DNA of 64,000 bases, from contig JAPWDM010000007.1 in assembly GCA_035578155.1 (NCBI GenBank), positions 30,106,413 through 30,170,412 on the forward strand, given 5' to 3'. Positions 60,105 to 64,000 of this stretch are shown in pieces. Within the stretch, counting starts at the first letter, position 1, and every line of letters starts with the position of its first letter. The position numbers and the translations under genes are program-made. The notes under the pieces were generated by a model. That model did no database searches, had not been told where the DNA came from, and saw only the letters and a program-made list of their open reading frames with translations. The stretch is from Brachynemurus nebulosus (taxonomy: Eukaryota > Arthropoda > Insecta > Neuroptera > Myrmeleontidae).

Positions 60105-61761
60105 GGAGATATTCTAGTCTAGAGGCTCGATTTTGAGGTGATTATACGGGCCGGGAGTAATAAAAAAAAACAACCGTAAACATTTTTAGTATCCATTTTT
60201 TTAAGTTTTTTTTTATTGATATTTGAAAAGTATAAAAATGTATAAAAATTTTTAAAAAATTCAAAATTGAAATCGGTACAGGCCAGCAAAGTGGGGACTC
60301 AAAAAAAAAAAGAAGTCTCCTGGTTGACGTGATTCCAACCCTCCTGGTGATCTGAAACATACAATTTTAGTTAATGCTTGATAAGCAAGGATGTAAAATT
60401 AGTTGGACGTAGTCGATTTGAAAAAATAATTTTTTTTTACAAAATGGCGTCCATTTGAAAAAAAAAATCATTTTTCGCCTCCTGTTTCCAACTTTGGAAA
60501 TCTTTTAACCCTAGAATCATACATACTCGTCAAAACGACGACCGAACTTCTCTACCTGCTCCAATACTACAACTTGTCGGTACCTGCTTGCTGTGAAACT
60601 TCTGTTATCTAACTTATTTGTTATTATAACACATAAGACGTATAAATTTTGTTTATAGCTATTGTCTTTTTTTGTATACTGAAATAGTTTGCGTCAAAAG
60701 GACGACGATGTATGATTAACTTATATTTTTTTTTAAAGATTTTGTACTCCACATATAAAAGTTTTCCTAATTTTTCTAAAATTTATTAAAGATATGAATG
60801 TTATAATTAATTTATTCAATGATTATGATAATATGAAAGATGATTACAGCTGTTTGACTTATAGAGACGACATAATACTGAAGTTTTAATATATTGAATC
60901 GAAAACTAAAGAATGCGTTTCAGGTGACTTAATAAAAGGTTAACGATTTATTTTGTGGAAAATATTTTAATTTTTATTATTTTTTGAGATCTTATTCGAA
61001 AAATTACTAACAAATTTTAGAAAATTTACAAATGTGCCTAATGGGGAAATAACTACATATCTATAGGAATATTTATGATTGAGAAATTTCACATTCTGTA
61101 AAGTCACACATGTCCACTGACTCATAATAATTCATAAATTAATTATTTGAAAAACATCTTTTATGGTACAACTGATGTATTTATCTATTTTTTTAATTTT
61201 TATAGTAAAAATATGCTTTGATAAAAAGATTAAAAAAATTAATAAATATTTATATTAAGAAATTTTTCCAAATCCAATTTTTTTAAATATTTTGTTCGTT
61301 TTTGTAGTATTGTTATGTAAAAAAATGTTTTTTGCAAATAAACTCTAAAACACCCCGTAAAAAGTCCATTCGTCGAAACGACGCCGATGTATGATTAACT
61401 TGACTCGTAGACCAACGTATGATTCTAGGGTTAAAAATAGTAAAAAAAAAAATTCCAAAAACCCCAACGTCGGACCAATTTTGGATAGTATTTATGAAGA
61501 TCTGTATCAAATTTCAAGTAAATCGGTGCATTAGAACTTGAGATATCATGTCAGCCGTATCGGAAAAAGTAGTTTCGAGTAATTTATATTAAAAATTTGA
61601 ATTTAACACTGAAAAGATACACAGTACACAGAAAAATTACCATAACTCCAAAAATAATTCGGATTTCCGTAAATCCTTTTAGAGGCTTATTCAGGTCTGA
61701 ACTTTGAAAATGTGTAAGAAAAAAAATCGATTTTTTCGAATTTCTTGACTAGAATACCTCC
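60105..61761. mobile_element. TTAA element I, split by piggyBac-like copy 4
   Basis: The left end GGAGATATTCTAGTCTAGAG follows TTGA (60101-60104). The right end, inverted, GGAGGTATTCTAGTCAAGAA is followed by TTAA (61762-61765). With the nested copy and its TTAA removed the element is about 730 bp. Interior words such as CAAATTTCAAGTAAATCGGT recur at 54634. The 72-codon frame at 60142-60360 is not supported as a gene. Confidence 0.65.
60509..61430 (+). mobile_element. piggyBac-like MITE, family A, copy 4
   Basis: CCCTAGAATCATACATAC at the left, CGTATGATTCTAGGG at the right, with perfect TTAA on both sides (60505-60508, 61431-61434). Aligned over its length with copy 1 in the same orientation. 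Inverted relative to copy 3, which ends about 1.1 kb upstream. 922 bp, non-coding. Confidence 0.9.
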
Positions 61762-61765
61762 TTAA

Positions 61766-62697
61766 CTGGTAAAAAGTAGTATGGTATTTTTTTTTTAAAT
61801 TATGATATTGTTAGTTTTGTAGGTGCTAACATTATTATCATAGCCAATAAAACAAAGGTTAAACATTTGTATAAAATTATAATTTTCAAAAAATATCACT
61901 CATATACATAATATTTTCGATAAGTTATGGTTTTTGTTTGTAGATCAAAAAAATAAAATTTGTAATTAAATCAGAAGTCAAACCAGACACTCTCAAACAA
62001 GATCAGTAATATTCAATAAATTATATTTAATTATTATATTTAATTATAGCTTTTGTTTTGACCACACCTCAGATATATTACTCATAATTTTAATATATTT
62101 AGTCAATAAATTTGAAAAAAATACATATAAGCTTGTTGAAATAAAAAAAATCATTTTCTCCAATATATTAAATTTAAATTATCATCTATTAAGTTGCCTA
62201 ATAGCCGACAGAATCAATAATGAAATACGGGAAAAAATTTTTCAGAAAATGAACTTTTCTAAGATCAAAACTTTAGTAAAAGAAGCTTTTTATTGGATGA
62301 TGAGTTACATATATTGTTCACCAACAAACAGCTTTTTTTCGAGGTGCCTCCGAAGATTTGCTCCTGTTGGCTTAATTATTTATGTTTTAAAAAATTACGG
62401 AAATGTTTTTCGTATGTTGTATTATAATACTACGATCGATTAATTAAATTTGTTTTATCTGTAACGTCTGAAAAAATTCTTAAAAATGGGCGTTTTTTAT
62501 CCCGAATTAACGTTACCATCCCCTTAAGGAGGGAGTTTACGCCAGAAATGACTAATAAACTAATTTTTTTCGAATCTCGTTTTTTGTTTATATTTTGTTC
62601 TGTGGTTTTTTACAAACACGAAAAATATTTATTTGTGAGCCGCTGCACAGCCAAGTTGCTGCTCCTTTGTAGACAACGCTGCCCCCTTCCCTCGCGA
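61766..62697. other. unassigned interior of the 6-kb element
   Basis: One isolated TTAA-type element end, 'ccatccccttaaggagggag' at about 62516-62535, points to a further truncated TTAA element on one or both sides. The 64-codon frame at 62249-62443 has no recognised domain. A GC-richer patch lies at 62640-62695. Confidence 0.4.
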
Positions 62698-63261
62698 CTT
62701 GATCAGTAATATTTAGTTTTGGTGTGTACATGAGTTATAGTATGCACGAAAACGGAACAAGAGGGGTCAATGTATGGGGCTGGAGAGTTTTAATATAAAC
62801 CGCTTTTGTTATTATTTTTGTTTTTTACCTTTTCCCGAAAGTTGTGTTGTTCCCGACAAGGAAAATCATATCTCAAGTTCTAGAAAAGATAGAGACTTAT
62901 TTTTTTTAATGTTGTTCATAAACATATTGCGCATAAAGTGGAGTATGCTTTTTCCATTTGAACAATTGTAACTATTTTTAAACATTTTTTTTTTTTAATA
63001 AAAAATTGGGTTTTATAATTTTTAGAAGTTTGGGATTACAATTTTATAGTTAATTTTTAAAATTACCTAAAACCCATACTCAGCTTTATGCACAGGTCCT
63101 TTAGGGATAAAATAATGAAAAAATATTGAATGGGGAAGAGTAATGAATGTGTCAAAAACAAAATTTTCTATTTAAAACCCTCACTAATTTGAAAAAAAAT
63201 TTCAACAAGCAAAACAATCATAAATAAAAAAGTTGCTTTTTTATTTGAACTCCTTCCTTAA

Positions 63262-64000
63262 GGCGTGTATAATAGGTACTTGCCATTTTTTTTTTTTAAA
63301 TCACCCGCCTAAATTAGTCTTTTTCCCTCTAATTAGTAAATATTTAAATAAAAAAATCGTTACCGCAATTTTCTTAAACTAGGAATCGATTACAAAATCA
63401 AGAATTGTCGATTAATTGATGAGAAATTGACAATAAGTTTAAGGGTGATACAGATCAAAAGACAACCACGGCAAGTTTACCATCATTTCTACCGGAAAAT
63501 AAAGTCGATGACTGACGATCTTTTCATGAGATCATGAAGATTTGAACGGTAGTTATGTATATTCCACGATCAGTTCTATCAAAACCATTGCGTTTTAAAA
63601 CGGACTTCAGTTAATTAATTATCCAATTCAAAATTTTTATTTGAAAAATTTTTTCATAAAATTTTTGTGATTAATCAAAGTCAATTCTTGACATTAAAAT
63701 AGTTTTTTTTTTAAATATTATATGCCATACAGAAAGCTGATTGAAATAATTGTTGAACAAGTTTTTGAAAAAATATTCTTATTTATCGTCAGATATAGCC
63801 AAGGTCACATAAAAAGGTTTTATCTCTATTATGGGATCACACAATATTTCGTGTTAACTGCTATAAAAATGTTTATGTTTCTTTATTTCGCTACGACGTT
63901 TATTAATTAATTGATATATTTACGTTTGATGCATTCGACTGTTCAAATCGAATCTTTTGGGTGATTAAAAAGACGGAAAAAACCAAAAAAAATAATTAAC
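63262..64000. other. unassigned AT-rich DNA
   Basis: No gene supported; the 62-codon frame at 63722-63910 has no recognised domain. Confidence 0.5.

Larger units (their letters stand above)
57207..63257. mobile_element. 6-kb TTAA-flanked composite with ~560-600-bp TIRs
   Basis: The left end GGGGGGAGTTCAAATAAAAA follows TTAA (57203-57206). The right end, inverted, GGAAGGAGTTCAAATAAAAA is followed by TTAA (63258-63261). The arms stay recognisable to about 57809 and back from about 62698, through TTACAATTGTTCAAATGGAA, ATATGTTTATGAACAA and ACACACCAAAACTAAATATT, with small indels and one divergent patch (about 57701-57770). The interior has no transposase. It contains two other TTAA elements, each split by a piggyBac-like copy. 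Superfamily unknown. Frames at 57118-57324 and 62774-62971 are in or beside the arms and are not genes. Confidence 0.72.

Overview
This window looks like intergenic or intronic nuclear DNA from an AT-rich arthropod, most likely an insect; order and species cannot be told from it. By eye it is about three-quarters A+T. No open reading frame exceeds about 120 codons, and there is no bacterial-style gene packing. Recognisable content is almost entirely transposable-element (TE) debris: hAT, piggyBac-like/TTAA, Tc1/mariner, pogo-like and PIF/Harbinger-like non-autonomous DNA transposons, short 3' pieces of insect-type non-LTR retrotransposons, microsatellites and a complex satellite. I found no host protein-coding exon I could defend. 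The only recognisable protein is a broken Tc1-type transposase fragment at about 4140-4397 (minus strand).

Layout. 1-10 kb: a fold-back element (1394-1866), retroelement-like repeats, a Tc1 element with a transposase fossil (3988-4887), two (AT)n tracts and a tRNA-like (SINE-type) head. 10.5-12.2 kb: a hAT element containing a pogo-like copy, itself split by a TTAA-flanked element. 12.4-13.1 kb: a dispersed repeat with three 147-bp internal units. 15.7-21.4 kb: a piggyBac-type element, three hAT elements chained through shared 8-bp duplications, and two inverted copies of a second TTAA family. 22.7-29.4 kb: a terminal-inverted-repeat (TIR) element full of GTGTTAA/TTAACAC words, a PIF/Harbinger-like element inside another TIR element, a hAT element with a perfect 8-bp duplication, and a TA-flanked element that repeats its own terminal motif internally. 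30.5-33.0 kb: a satellite of six units of about 310-600 bp. 33.7-36.8 kb: a second piggyBac-type copy, a CpG-rich block with a TATA/initiator-like promoter signature, a GCATCA-rich TIR element and retroelement tails. 37-50.5 kb: degenerate hAT copies, pogo-like elements, a perfect 35-bp-arm hairpin, further TTAA elements and a second element with reiterated terminal motifs. 53.8-54.6 kb: a nested fold-back. 57.2-63.3 kb: a TTAA-flanked composite of about 6 kb with inverted repeats of roughly 560-600 bp, carrying two further TTAA elements, each split by a piggyBac-type copy.

Nothing here acts as a gene pathway. The biology visible is transposon biology: repeated use of TTAA targets, several insertion layers that can be ordered in time, and several families whose terminal recognition words are copied many times internally. 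Stretches listed as unassigned were read but gave no supportable gene; they may hold introns, regulatory DNA or older repeats that only a database search could name.
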